35,228 nt of DNA from Pelagibius sp. (GCF_028281305.1 NZ_JANQKD010000076.1:1-35228), one strand, 5' to 3'. Shown: positions 26,150 to 34,516, counted from the first letter of the stretch. Numbers and translations: made by a program. Notes: generated by a model not told the origin, from the letters alone.

Positions 26150-27382
26150 ATGCTGTTCCAGAAGCTGATGCAGAAGGTGGTCGAAAAAGGCAATCTGCGC
26201 ATCATCGACGCTCGGGGGCGGACCTTTGACTGTGGCGACGGCAGCGGCCGCCGCTGCACCATGCGCCTCCACAAACGCCTTCTCGACTACAAACTCGTCC
26301 TCAATCCGCCGCTCTATCTGGCTGAAGCCTACATGGAAGGCGACATCACCCTCGATGAAGGCACCCTGCGCGACTTCATCGCAACGATGGCGCGCAACTA
26401 TGAGCAGTTGGAGAGCAACAAGCTGGTCTCCCTGGGCTTTGCCCTGGGCCGCCACACACGCCGCCTGAAGCAGTACAATCCTGTCGGCAAGGCGCAAAGG
26501 AACGTCGCTCACCACTACGATCTCTCGGGCGAGCTTTACGATCTGTTCCTTGATGCCGACCGCCAGTACTCCTGCGCCTATTTCCGTACCGGCGACGAAA
26601 GCCTGGAGCAGGCCCAGGCCGACAAGAAGCTCCATCTCGCTGCCAAGCTCTATCTCAATCGCCCGGGCCTGAAGCTGCTCGACATCGGCTCCGGCTGGGG
26701 CGGCCTTGGCCTCTACCTGGCCCGTGCGGGGGGCTGCGAGGTGACGGGCGTCACCCTCAGCACCGAGCAGCACAAGCTGAGCCAGGAGCGCGCCAAGCAG
26801 GCGGGCCTGGACGACCGGGTCCGGTTCCACCTGCGCGACTATCGCGAAGACGCGAACCGCTACGACCGCATCGTCTCGGTCGGCATGTTCGAGCATGTCG
26901 GCAAGAAGAACTACCGCGAGTTCTTCCGCAAGGTAAGCGACCTGCTGGCCGACGACGGAGTCTTCGTGCTGCACTCGGTGGGCCGCGTCAACGATCCGGG
27001 CCCGGTGAACCCCTTCATCCGCAAGTACATCTTCCCGGGCACGGACGTGCCGACCCTGGGCGAAGTGCTGCCGGTGATCGAGGACTGCATGCTGACGGTG
27101 ACCGACGTGGAGGTGCTGCGGCTGCACTATGCCGAGACGCTGCGCCACTGGGAGCAGCGCTTCCAGGCCAACCGCGACAAGGTGGCCGAGCTCTACGACG
27201 AGCGCTTCTGCCGCATGTGGGAGGCCTACCTGATCGGCTGCGAAATGGGTTTCCGCCACCAGGGCCTCATGGTGTTCCAGATCCAGATCACCAAGAACGT
27301 CTCGGCGGTACCGCAGACCCGCGACTACATCTACGAGTGGGAACACGGCCACGCCGGAGACGCCAGCCAGGCAGCGGAGTAG
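26150..27382 (+). CDS. cfa: Cyclopropane-fatty-acyl-phospholipid synthase
   Basis: 410 residues. The enzyme adds a methylene group from SAM across double bonds of membrane phospholipid acyl chains, usually in stationary phase or stress. The N-terminal lipid-associated domain (1-105) is followed by NVAHHYDLSGELYDLFLD, YSCAYF (Cys142), the SAM motif LDIGSGWGGLG (177-187), SVGMFEHVGKKNY with the conserved glutamate, and YIFPGTDVPTLGEVL. Length is close to other CFA synthases. The ATG at 26150 has GGAG about seven bases away. It is divergent from gor and followed by a cloverleaf-like repeat. Confidence 0.94.
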   Translation: MLFQKLMQKVVEKGNLRIIDARGRTFDCGDGSGRRCTMRLHKRLLDYKLVLNPPLYLAEAYMEGDITLDEGTLRDFIATMARNYEQLESNKLVSLGFALGRHTRRLKQYNPVGKAQRNVAHHYDLSGELYDLFLDADRQYSCAYFRTGDESLEQAQADKKLHLAAKLYLNRPGLKLLDIGSGWGGLGLYLARAGGCEVTGVTLSTEQHKLSQERAKQAGLDDRVRFHLRDYREDANRYDRIVSVGMFEHVGKKNYREFFRKVSDLLADDGVFVLHSVGRVNDPGPVNPFIRKYIFPGTDVPTLGEVLPVIEDCMLTVTDVEVLRLHYAETLRHWEQRFQANRDKVAELYDERFCRMWEAYLIGCEMGFRHQGLMVFQIQITKNVSAVPQTRDYIYEWEHGHAGDASQAAE

Positions 27383-27426
27383 GATTCGTCAGACCCGTTT
27401 GCCGTAGCGCGGTCACATTGCGGCGC

Positions 27427-27521
27427 CCACCCTTCGAGACGCTTGCTGGCGCAAGCTCCTCAGGGTGAGGGCTTGTTCTTCACCCTGAGGAGCCGCCGAC
27501 AGGCGGCGTCTCGAAGGATGG
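27427..27521. repeat. Cloverleaf-like intergenic palindromic repeat, copy 2
   Basis: Outer 16-base arms (27427-27442 and 27506-27521, one mismatch) enclose three hairpins: GCTTGC/GCAAGC (27441-27456), a perfect 13-bp stem (27455-27467 with 27481-27493) and GCCGCC/GGCGGC (27492-27507). It matches copy 1 at 13286-13392 in outer arms and in the central CCTCAG-type stem. It lies between the convergent cfa and semialdehyde dehydrogenase genes. Confidence 0.85.
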
Positions 27522-27538
27522 CGTCGCCTCAAAGCGCC

Positions 27539-29026
27539 TTACACGCCGCCCATGCAGAGGTACTTGGTTTCGAGGAATTCCTCGATGCCGTACTTGGAGC
27601 CCTCGCGGCCGATGCCGGACTCCTTCACGCCGCCGAAGGGTGCAACCTCGGTGGAGATAAGGCCGGTGTTGATGCCCACCATGCCGCTTTCCAGACCCTC
27701 GCCGATCCGCCAGATGCGCCCGATGTCGCGGGCGTAAAAGTAGGCCGCCAGGCCGAACTCGGTATCGTTGGCGAGTGCAAGGGCCTCTTCTTCCGTCTTG
27801 AATCGGAACAGCGGGGCCACCGGGCCGAAGGTTTCCTCCCGCGTCACCTTCATGTCGGTGGTGACATCGGTCAGAACCGTGGGCTGATAGAAGGTGCCGC
27901 CGCGTTCGTGGCGTGCACCGCCGATCACCACCTTGGCGCCCTTCGCTGTGGCGTCGGCGACGTGCTCTTCGACCTTCTCCAGCGCCGCCTGATCGATCAG
28001 CGGGCCCTGGCTGACGCCGTCCTCCTGGCCCGGACCCACCTTCAGCGCCTTGACTGCCTCGGTCAGCTTGGCGGCGAAGGCATCGTAGACCCCGTCCTGC
28101 ACCAGGATGCGGTTGGCACAGACGCAGGTCTGGCCGGTGTTGCGGTACTTGGAGATCATCGCCCCTTCAACGGCCGCGTCCAGATCGGCGTCGTCGAAAA
28201 CCAGGAAGGGCGCATTGCCGCCCAACTCCATCGAGACCTTCTTCACCGTCGAGGCGCATTGCTGGATCAGCAGCTTGCCGACCTCGGTGGAGCCTGTGAA
28301 GGACAGCTTGCGCACAACCGGGCTGGAAGTCATCTCGCCGCCGATCTCCCGGGCCGAACCTGTGACGATGCTGACGATGCCGGCGGGAATGCCCGCGCGT
28401 TCCGCCAGCTCAGCCAGGGCCAGTGCCGAATAGGGGGTCTGGGTCGCCGGTTTGATCACCACCGGGCAGCCGGCGGCCAGCGCCGGCGCGCACTTGCGGG
28501 TGATCATGGCGTTGGGGAAGTTCCAGGGCGTGATCGCCGCGACCACCCCGACCGGCTCTTTGACGACCACGATGCGCTTGTCCGGCTGGTGCTGGGGAAT
28601 GGTGTCGCCGTAGACCCTTTTGGCCTCCTCCGCGAACCACTCGATGAAGCTGGCGCCATAAACCACCTCGCCGCGGGACTCGGCCAGGGGTTTGCCCTGC
28701 TCCAGCGTCATGAGCTGGGCCAGGTCTTCCTGGTTTTCCAGGATGAGCTCGAACCAGCGGCGCAGGATGGTGGCCCGTTCCTTGGCCAACAGGCTGCGCC
28801 AGGCCGGCCAGGCCCGCTCCGCCGCCTCGATGGCCCGGCGGGTCTCCGCCGCGCCCATGTTCGGCACCGAACCCAGAACCTCGCCCGTTGCCGGATTGGT
28901 GACTTCGATGACCGCACCGCTGTCGGCATCCGCCCAGCCGCCGTCGATGTAGCACTGCTCGCGGAACAGCTTGGGGTCGGAAAGCCGGGGAGCGGCGGCG
29001 GCAACAGGCTGGGCTTGGGCGGTCAT
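27539..29026 (-). CDS. gabD: NAD(P)+-dependent succinate-semialdehyde dehydrogenase
   Basis: 495 residues of the aldehyde dehydrogenase superfamily. PWNFPNAMITRKCAPALAAGC (168-187) is the cofactor-binding block. Glu267 (MELGGNAP) and the nucleophile Cys301 (NTGQTCVCANR) form the active site, and GGVKESGIGREGSKYGIEEFLETKYLCMGG is the GabD-type C-terminus. The Cys-Val-Cys at 301-303 is the arrangement seen in redox-regulated GabD enzymes. It oxidises succinate semialdehyde to succinate, typically after GABA transamination; glutarate semialdehyde is a possible alternative. No aminotransferase is adjacent. The start at 29026 has GGAGGA; in-frame codons further upstream lie in the promoter region. 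Confidence 0.9.
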   Translation of the reverse strand: MTAQAQPVAAAAPRLSDPKLFREQCYIDGGWADADSGAVIEVTNPATGEVLGSVPNMGAAETRRAIEAAERAWPAWRSLLAKERATILRRWFELILENQEDLAQLMTLEQGKPLAESRGEVVYGASFIEWFAEEAKRVYGDTIPQHQPDKRIVVVKEPVGVVAAITPWNFPNAMITRKCAPALAAGCPVVIKPATQTPYSALALAELAERAGIPAGIVSIVTGSAREIGGEMTSSPVVRKLSFTGSTEVGKLLIQQCASTVKKVSMELGGNAPFLVFDDADLDAAVEGAMISKYRNTGQTCVCANRILVQDGVYDAFAAKLTEAVKALKVGPGQEDGVSQGPLIDQAALEKVEEHVADATAKGAKVVIGGARHERGGTFYQPTVLTDVTTDMKVTREETFGPVAPLFRFKTEEEALALANDTEFGLAAYFYARDIGRIWRIGEGLESGMVGINTGLISTEVAPFGGVKESGIGREGSKYGIEEFLETKYLCMGGV

Positions 29027-29098
29027 GGCGGGGGGGTCCTCCAGTCTGGCCGGGTTGATGGGCAAAGCCTGGCCCGGCATTGTCAGGGCTTGCCGCGG

Positions 29099-29126
29099 AG
29101 TATAGACCTGTGGAGAGAAAGAACAA
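29099..29126 (-). promoter_or_regulatory. Candidate promoter of the semialdehyde dehydrogenase gene
   Basis: On the minus strand TTGTTC (29121-29126) and TATACT (29099-29104) are 16 bases apart, with a start expected near 29092, about 65 bases before the coding region. Confidence 0.55.
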
Positions 29127-29140
29127 TTCCCAGGGGGGCC

Positions 29141-29188
29141 GTTCGGCCCCGCAAGGGCGACAGTGGGGGCTGTTCGGCCCCGCAAGGG
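29141..29188. repeat. 17-bp direct repeat in the divergent region before the small-protein cluster
   Basis: The 17-base sequence GTTCGGCCCCGCAAGGG occurs at 29141-29157 and again at 29172-29188, 31 bases apart, in the region between the dehydrogenase promoter and the first paralogue. The flanks are also similar, so it looks like a local duplication of about 30 bases. Confidence 0.65.
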
Positions 29189-29237
29189 GGCTTCCGCGCG
29201 GGACGGCAGCTTCCGATGACGGCACCGGAGGGGAAGA

Positions 29238-29621
29238 ATGACGCCGACGACACCACAGGCCGGCAGCAGGGCTTCTTGCGGCAAAACCCGAAAGGGGTTG
29301 CTGGCCGCCGCCGCAGCAATGGGTTTCGCAGCAACGCTGCTGTGGGCGGGCGCGCAGGGCATGGCTGCGGACCGCTGCGCCGCCGAGGTGCGCGACCACC
29401 TTGCCGACCTGCCGCTGGCGCAGGGCGACGTCAAGAGCGTGCGCATTATGGAGCGGGTGAACATCGCCGACGACTTCGGCCCGGAAATCTTCGGGGTCGA
29501 CGCCTGGGTGCGGCTTCACTCCTGCAGCGGCTACCTGGTTCTCAATATGAGCCGAGGCTGCTTCCTGCGCCAGGCCTACACCCGTGGCGACTGTCAGATA
29601 GAGGGCTTGTCAAACTACTGA
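29238..29621 (+). CDS. Small secreted Cys-containing protein, paralogue 1 of 4
   Basis: 127 residues. A basic N-terminus (KTRK) and hydrophobic segment (about 21-43) form a long signal peptide with likely cleavage near GMAA-D. The mature part has four cysteines (47, 96, 108, 119) and ends with the family signature: DAWVRLHSCSGYLVLNMSRGC, then YTRGDCQIEGLSNY at the very C-terminus. I do not recognise a named domain. Three similar genes follow in the same direction. AGGGGAAG precedes the ATG. Export and the oxidised periplasm suggest two disulfides, but function is unknown. Confidence 0.8.
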   Translation: MTPTTPQAGSRASCGKTRKGLLAAAAAMGFAATLLWAGAQGMAADRCAAEVRDHLADLPLAQGDVKSVRIMERVNIADDFGPEIFGVDAWVRLHSCSGYLVLNMSRGCFLRQAYTRGDCQIEGLSNY

Positions 29622-29709
29622 CGCCGCCCTACCTGCTGAGAGGTCACTTTCCCGACTGTCGCCGCCCAAACCCCACTCTCCTCCCTCCCCGCCGCATCAC
29701 GAGGCTTCC

Positions 29710-30060
29710 ATGACGCTCCGGCGACGCGCCGTTTTGGTTCTGCTGCTTCCAACCCTGGCCCTCATGCTGGCCCTGATCGTGGCACCGGCGACAGCTTCTG
29801 CACAGATGAGTCAGGCCTGCGCACCGCAGGCCGAAGAGGCCTTGCAGGCCATGCCCTTCAGCGACGATGCGGTGAGCACCATCCGCCTTGAGAAGATGCT
29901 CAACCCGGCGGAGAGAGGCCCCCAGTTCCTGGGCGTCAGGGCCTGGGTCCGGCTCAAGTCTTGCAGCGGCTTCCTGATCATCGACATGACACGCAGCTGC
30001 TTTGTCCGTCAGAGCTACACCCGCGGCGACTGCGCGATCGACGGGGTCACCCGCTACTAA
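29710..30060 (+). CDS. Small secreted Cys-containing protein, paralogue 2 of 4
   Basis: 116 residues with a classical signal peptide (TLRRRAVLV, hydrophobic to about 28, cleavage ASA-Q near residue 31). The mature chain has four cysteines (37, 85, 97, 108) at nearly the same spacing as paralogue 1: 12 and 11 residues between the last three. The signature reads RAWVRLKSCSGFLIIDMTRSC and YTRGDCAIDGVTRY. GAGG precedes the ATG at 29710. It starts 88 bases after paralogue 1 and may share its mRNA. Confidence 0.8.
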   Translation: MTLRRRAVLVLLLPTLALMLALIVAPATASAQMSQACAPQAEEALQAMPFSDDAVSTIRLEKMLNPAERGPQFLGVRAWVRLKSCSGFLIIDMTRSCFVRQSYTRGDCAIDGVTRY

Positions 30061-30275
30061 GCCCCGCAGCATCAAGCCGCACCGGCCATCCGCCCAGCGA
30101 GCGCCGCCCTGATGCAGCGAAGACAAGACGGCCTTCTCGGCGCCCGCCGGCGCGAAGGGTTGGCGTCGATTCGGCCAGGGTGAAGAAGGCCTTAGTCACC
30201 GAGCCGTTACTGGGAATCTGCGGGCTTCACCCTATCTCATGGGCAAGGATGAATTGGCAAAGGGGTCGAAGCCCG

Positions 30276-30620
30276 ATGATAAAGACAAACCTCGGTATCT
30301 GGCTTGCTGCGCTCGCGGTGGTGACATTTGTGGGCGCACAAGACGCCGCAGCCGACAGCCGCGAAGATCGCTTCGAGGCCAAGGCACGGGAGCATCTGGC
30401 GGAGCTGAACATCACGGAAGCTGACATTCAGTCGCTGCAGATCGTTCTGCTTCGGCGCAAGAGTGACAGGGCGGGACCGGATATCCGCGGTGGCGAAGCC
30501 TGGGTGCGCCTCAATTCCTGCACCGGCCACGTGGTTGTCGTCATGAATCGCAAGGCTGCCTTCGTCCGCCAGACCTATACGCGCGGCGACTGCTCGGTTC
30601 CCGGCCTGTCGAACTACTGA
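30276..30620 (+). CDS. Small secreted protein, paralogue 3 of 4, lacking two cysteines
   Basis: 114 residues with a signal peptide (about 1-26, cleavage near AAA-D). The family signature is clear (EAWVRLNSCTGHVVVVMNRK and YTRGDCSVPGLSNY), but only two cysteines remain (82 and 106). The first family cysteine is Phe33, and the third is replaced by Ala with a one-residue insertion (Ala94-Ala95). Loss of exactly this pair suggests they form a disulfide in the sisters. The start is taken at 30276, with AAAGGGG about ten bases upstream; an in-frame ATG at 30249 would lengthen the n-region by nine residues. The 215 bases before it hold no gene. Confidence 0.75.
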   Translation: MIKTNLGIWLAALAVVTFVGAQDAAADSREDRFEAKAREHLAELNITEADIQSLQIVLLRRKSDRAGPDIRGGEAWVRLNSCTGHVVVVMNRKAAFVRQTYTRGDCSVPGLSNY

Positions 30621-30800
30621 CCTGTCGAGCAGCCGGACAGCCCTTCGGTGCCTGCTAACGGCTTCGGGCAGATTGCGACAGTTTGATTACACAACAGAGC
30701 GCCTGCCTGATCGCACTGCATAGCTGGGTTGCGCGATCTTGGCAGGCCTTCTGCAATCCCCATGTGCAAGGCTCCAAACACACCGCATTGGAGCGTTGCC

Positions 30801-31133
30801 ATGAGTCTGCGCGTCCTCTTTCTCGCCGGCCTGTTCAGCTTTGCCGCCGGCACCACCCTGCTTTCCTCCCCGCAACAGGCCCACGCGGTCCGCTGCGAGG
30901 CCCAGATCAACACGGCGCTGGAACGGATGTCGGTTCCGCAGAGTGACGTAAAGTCCGTCAAGGTCACCCGCCGCAGCAAGGGGGCCAAGTCCTCGTCGAA
31001 CTACACCTACGACGCCTGGGTGCGGCTGAACTCCTGCAGCGGCTACTTCATGGTGCAGATGACGCGCCACTGTGTCGTCATGGACAGCTACACCGCCGGC
31101 GACTGCAACATCTCCGGCATGACCAACTACTGA
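30801..31133 (+). CDS. Small secreted Cys-containing protein, paralogue 4 of 4
   Basis: 110 residues with a signal peptide (hydrophobic to about 21, cleavage AHA-V near residue 29). The four cysteines are at 32, 79, 91 and 102, again spaced 12 and 11 at the end. Signature: DAWVRLNSCSGYFMVQMTRHC and YTAGDCNISGMTNY. The middle of the mature part is rich in Ser, Lys and Arg (VTRRSKGAKSSSNY) and is the most variable region among the four. GGAG precedes the ATG. It converges on glmS, whose stop lies 20 bases away, with no terminator evident. Confidence 0.8.
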   Translation: MSLRVLFLAGLFSFAAGTTLLSSPQQAHAVRCEAQINTALERMSVPQSDVKSVKVTRRSKGAKSSSNYTYDAWVRLNSCSGYFMVQMTRHCVVMDSYTAGDCNISGMTNY

Positions 31134-31153
31134 TATCCAGGAGCAGCCGGCGG

Positions 31154-32977
31154 CTACTCTACCGTTACGGCCTTCGCGAGGTTGCGGGGCTGGTCGACAT
31201 CCGTGCCCTTCAGCACCGCCGTGTGGTAGGCCAGGAGCTGGACCGGCACAGTGTAGAGCAAGGGTGCGACGAAGGGGTCGACCGCCGGCAGTTCCACGAC
31301 ATGGGCGGCCTGGTCGCCCGCCCGCGCGATCCCCTCCGCATCGGAGATCAGGATAACCTTGCCGCCGCGGGCGATGACTTCCTGCACGTTGGCCGCCGTC
31401 TTCTCGAACAGCGGCCCGGCCGGGGCGCAGACCACGATGGGCACGTCTTCGTCGATGAGGGCGATGGGGCCGTGCTTCATTTCCCCGGCGGCGTAACCCT
31501 CGGCATGGATGTAGCTGATCTCCTTCAGCTTCAGGGCGCCTTCCAGGGCGATGGGATAGAGCGTTCCCCGCCCCAGGTAGAGAACGTCGCGGGCCTCCAT
31601 GACGTCGGCGGCGATCATGCGAATGGCGGTGTCGTGGTTCAACACCTCCGCAACCCGCGCCGGCACCTCCAGCAGCGCCTCGGACAGCGCCGCTTCGCGC
31701 GCCGCATCGATGCTGCCCTTGGCGCGCGCCGTGGCCAGCGCCAAGCAGGCGAGCACCGTGAGCTGCGTCGTGAAGGCCTTGGTCGACGCAACACCGATCT
31801 CCGGTCCCGCCAGGGTCTGCAGCACCGCGTCGGACTCCCGGGCGATGGCGCTCTCGGGCACATTGACCAGCGACAGAATGGTCTGCCCGCTGCGCTTGGC
31901 GTAGCGCAGCGCCTCCAGCGTATCGATGGTCTCGCCGGACTGGGAGATGAAGAGGCCGAGGCCGCCCTCGGGCATCGGCGCCTCGCGGTAGCGGAACTCT
32001 GAGGCGATGTCCACCTCGACCGGCTGGCGGGCGATCTGCTCGAACCAGTACTTGGCGACCAGGCCGGCGAAGGAGGCGGTGCCGCAGGCGGAGATGGTGA
32101 TTCGCGGGATCGCGGAGAAGTCGATGTCGAGCTCCGGCAGCTGCACGGAGCCCCTCAGCGGGTCGAGGATGGAGTGCAGGGTGTCGCCGATCACCGCCGG
32201 CTGCTCGAAGATCTCCTTCTGCATGAAATGGCGGTACTCGCCCTTGCCGATCATCGCGCCGGAAAACGCGGTCTGTTTGACCTCCCGCGCCACCGGCCGG
32301 TCCTCGGCATCATGCACCTGGGCGCCGTCCTTGGTGAGTTCGACCCAGTCGCCTTCCTCAAGATAAGAGATCTGGTCGGTCAGGGGCGCCAGGGCCATCG
32401 CGTCGGAGCCAAGGAACATCTCGCCGTCGCCGTAACCGACCGCCAGCGGGGAGCCGCGCCTTGCACCGATCATCAGGTCATGGCGGCCGGCGAAAACAAT
32501 AGCCAGGGCAAAGGCGCCCTCTAGCCGCTTGAGCGTCGCCGCGACGGCCTCCTGGGGGCTTCTCTGATTTTCCAGGTATTCGCGCACAAGATGGACTACG
32601 ACCTCGGTGTCGGTCTCGGTCTCGAAGCTATGGCCCGCGGCCTGCAGTTCGCTGCGCAGTTCCTTGAAGTTCTCGATAATGCCGTTGTGAACCACGGCCA
32701 CCCGCTCGTTTGCGTGGGGGTGCGCATTGGTTTCGCTCGGCCTGCCGTGGGTCGCCCAGCGGGTATGGCCGATACCAATGGTCCCTTCCACCGGCTCGCG
32801 CTCCAGCAACTCGGCCAGATTCACCAGCTTGCCCTCGGCGCGGCGCCGGTCGATCGATCCGTTCATCAGCGTGGCAATGCCGGCTGAGTCGTACCCGCGA
32901 TACTCCAGGCGCTTCAGCCCGTCGATCAGCAATGGCGCGACCGGTGCGTTGCCGATGATGCCGATGATGCCGCACAT
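31154..32977 (-). CDS. glmS: Glutamine--fructose-6-phosphate aminotransferase (isomerizing)
   Basis: 607 residues. The enzyme makes glucosamine 6-phosphate, the first committed step to UDP-GlcNAc for peptidoglycan and lipopolysaccharide. The N-terminal glutaminase starts at the catalytic Cys2 (MCGIIGIIG) and contains GHTRWATHGRPSETNAHPH and HNGIIENF. Two SIS sugar-isomerase domains follow (from about 285 and 455), with SACGTASFAG, SQSGETIDTLEAL and the C-terminal DQPRNLAKAVTVE. AAGGA precedes the ATG. It lies 56 bases after glmU in the same direction. No glmS ribozyme is expected in this group, and none is visible in the short gap. Confidence 0.97.
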   Translation of the reverse strand: MCGIIGIIGNAPVAPLLIDGLKRLEYRGYDSAGIATLMNGSIDRRRAEGKLVNLAELLEREPVEGTIGIGHTRWATHGRPSETNAHPHANERVAVVHNGIIENFKELRSELQAAGHSFETETDTEVVVHLVREYLENQRSPQEAVAATLKRLEGAFALAIVFAGRHDLMIGARRGSPLAVGYGDGEMFLGSDAMALAPLTDQISYLEEGDWVELTKDGAQVHDAEDRPVAREVKQTAFSGAMIGKGEYRHFMQKEIFEQPAVIGDTLHSILDPLRGSVQLPELDIDFSAIPRITISACGTASFAGLVAKYWFEQIARQPVEVDIASEFRYREAPMPEGGLGLFISQSGETIDTLEALRYAKRSGQTILSLVNVPESAIARESDAVLQTLAGPEIGVASTKAFTTQLTVLACLALATARAKGSIDAAREAALSEALLEVPARVAEVLNHDTAIRMIAADVMEARDVLYLGRGTLYPIALEGALKLKEISYIHAEGYAAGEMKHGPIALIDEDVPIVVCAPAGPLFEKTAANVQEVIARGGKVILISDAEGIARAGDQAAHVVELPAVDPFVAPLLYTVPVQLLAYHTAVLKGTDVDQPRNLAKAVTVE

Positions 32978-33033
32978 GGTGTCCTTATCCTTTCCTCTGT
33001 GCTTCGTTCCGTCGGACCGCGGCGCTCTGCCGG

Positions 33034-34401
33034 TTAGCCCTGCTTGGCGTCCTTGGCCGCCTGGCGTTCCTGCCGGAAGCGCGCGGCCCGGCCTTCGCGG
33101 ACCTCCTGGTCGCTGCGCTCGACCGCCAGGGCGTCCTGCGGCACGTCCTGGGTGATGGTGCTGCCGGCCCCGACAATGGCCCCGGCCCCCACCGCGACCG
33201 GGGCGACGAGTGCCGTGTTGGAGCCGATGAAGGCCCCGGCACCGATTGCCGTATGATGCTTGGCGAAGCCGTCGTAGTTGCAGGTTATGGTGCCGGCGCC
33301 GATGTTGGCCGCCGGCCCGACACTGGCATCGCCCAGGTAGCTCAGATGGTTCGCCTTGGCGCCGGCGCCAAGCTCCGCGTTCTTGATCTCGACAAAGTTG
33401 CCGACGTGGGCCCCGGCACCGATGCGGGCCCCGGGGCGCAGGCGGGCGAAGGGGCCGAGAACGGCGCCATCGGCGACCTTGGCCCCTTCCAGATGACAGA
33501 AGCTGCGGATCTCCACGTCGTCGCCGACGGTCACGCCGGGACCGAAGAAGACGGAGGGATGAACCGTCACATCCCGGCCCAGGCGCGTGTCTGCCGAGAG
33601 CCAGACCGTCGCCGGGTCGATCAGGGTCGCACCGTCGGCCATCGCCTGACGGCGCAGCCGGTCCTGCATGGCCGCCTCGGCCAAGGCCAGGTCCTGGCGC
33701 GAATTGACGCCCAGGACCTCCGCCACCGGCCCCTCCACCACGCCGGCCGGGCGGCCCTCCTGATGAGCGAGGCCGAAGATATCGGTCAGGTAGTACTCGC
33801 CCTGTGCATTGTGGCTGTCCAGGCGGTCGATCAGCTCGAACAAACGGCGGCCGGAGCCGATCACGATGCCGGCGTTGCAGAGACCGATCTGACGCTGGGC
33901 CGAGTCCGCGTCGGCGTATTCGACGATCTTTTCGATCTTCTGATCGTCATCCAGGATGACCCGTCCGTACTGGGCCGGATCCTGGGGGCGGAAGGCCAGA
34001 CCGACAATGTCCGGTGCAGCAGGCTCGGCGCGCGCCGCGACCATCCGCTGCAGCGTCGCCGGCGTCAGCAGGGGCGTGTCGCCGAAGACAACCAGCACGT
34101 CGGTCTCGACAAGACCCAACAGCGGCTCTAGCGCCTCCCGCGCCGCCGCGACGGCATGCCCGGTGCCCATCGCCTGCTGCTGGACGGCACAGCGGCTGGG
34201 GGCCGCAGCCGCCTCGACATCGGCCATTCCCGGCGCGATGACGACCACCGTTTCTTCCGGCGAGAGGGTGGCAACACTGGCCTGGACGTGCCAGAGCATG
34301 GCTTTGCCGGCAACCGGGTGGAGAACCTTCGGCAAATCGGACTTCATTCGGCTGCCTTTACCGGCGGCCAGGATTACGACGGCAAGTTTACGGGCGGGCA
34401 T
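33034..34401 (-). CDS. glmU: Bifunctional UDP-GlcNAc pyrophosphorylase / glucosamine-1-phosphate N-acetyltransferase
   Basis: 455 residues. The N-terminal uridyltransferase carries LAAGKGSRMKSDLPKVLHPVAGKAML (about 11-36) and QQAMGTGHAV. The C-terminal left-handed beta-helix acetyltransferase has hexapeptide repeats (GPFARLRPGARIGAGAHVGNFVEIKNAELGAGAKANHLSYLGDA) and the active-site region GAGTITCNYDGFAKH. It performs the last two steps to UDP-GlcNAc after GlmS and GlmM. It begins the glmU-glmS unit, preceded by a promoter with tandem repeats and a hairpin in the leader. No strong ribosome-binding site is seen before the ATG. Confidence 0.96.
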   Translation of the reverse strand: MPARKLAVVILAAGKGSRMKSDLPKVLHPVAGKAMLWHVQASVATLSPEETVVVIAPGMADVEAAAAPSRCAVQQQAMGTGHAVAAAREALEPLLGLVETDVLVVFGDTPLLTPATLQRMVAARAEPAAPDIVGLAFRPQDPAQYGRVILDDDQKIEKIVEYADADSAQRQIGLCNAGIVIGSGRRLFELIDRLDSHNAQGEYYLTDIFGLAHQEGRPAGVVEGPVAEVLGVNSRQDLALAEAAMQDRLRRQAMADGATLIDPATVWLSADTRLGRDVTVHPSVFFGPGVTVGDDVEIRSFCHLEGAKVADGAVLGPFARLRPGARIGAGAHVGNFVEIKNAELGAGAKANHLSYLGDASVGPAANIGAGTITCNYDGFAKHHTAIGAGAFIGSNTALVAPVAVGAGAIVGAGSTITQDVPQDALAVERSDQEVREGRAARFRQERQAAKDAKQG

Positions 34402-34484
34402 AGAGAGATCAGCAAGCCAAAGTGGATCGGACGCAAGTAACGGAAAAAGAGAATCGGACTTCTACGTTCAAAGCCCGTTTCCCG

Positions 34485-34516
34485 AAAACGGCCGGAGACT
34501 GCCACAGGCCGTTTTT
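34485..34516. terminator. Terminator-like hairpin in the glmU leader
   Basis: AAAACGGCC (34485-34493) and GGCCGTTTT (34507-34515) form a perfect 9-bp stem flanked by T-runs in both directions (five T on plus, four on minus). For the glmU transcript it would lie about 20-50 bases after the start, so it may be an attenuator or end a short RNA. Confidence 0.6.

Noticed and set aside
27443..29713. A 756-codon open frame on the plus strand
   Set aside because: It lies antisense to the clear semialdehyde dehydrogenase gene and through paralogue 1 in another frame; it has no recognisable motif and arises from high-GC codon bias.
29238..31133. Reading the four small secreted proteins as toxins or bacteriocins
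   Set aside because: There is no export ABC transporter, immunity gene or double-glycine leader nearby, and all have ordinary Sec signal peptides. Size and cysteines alone are not enough.
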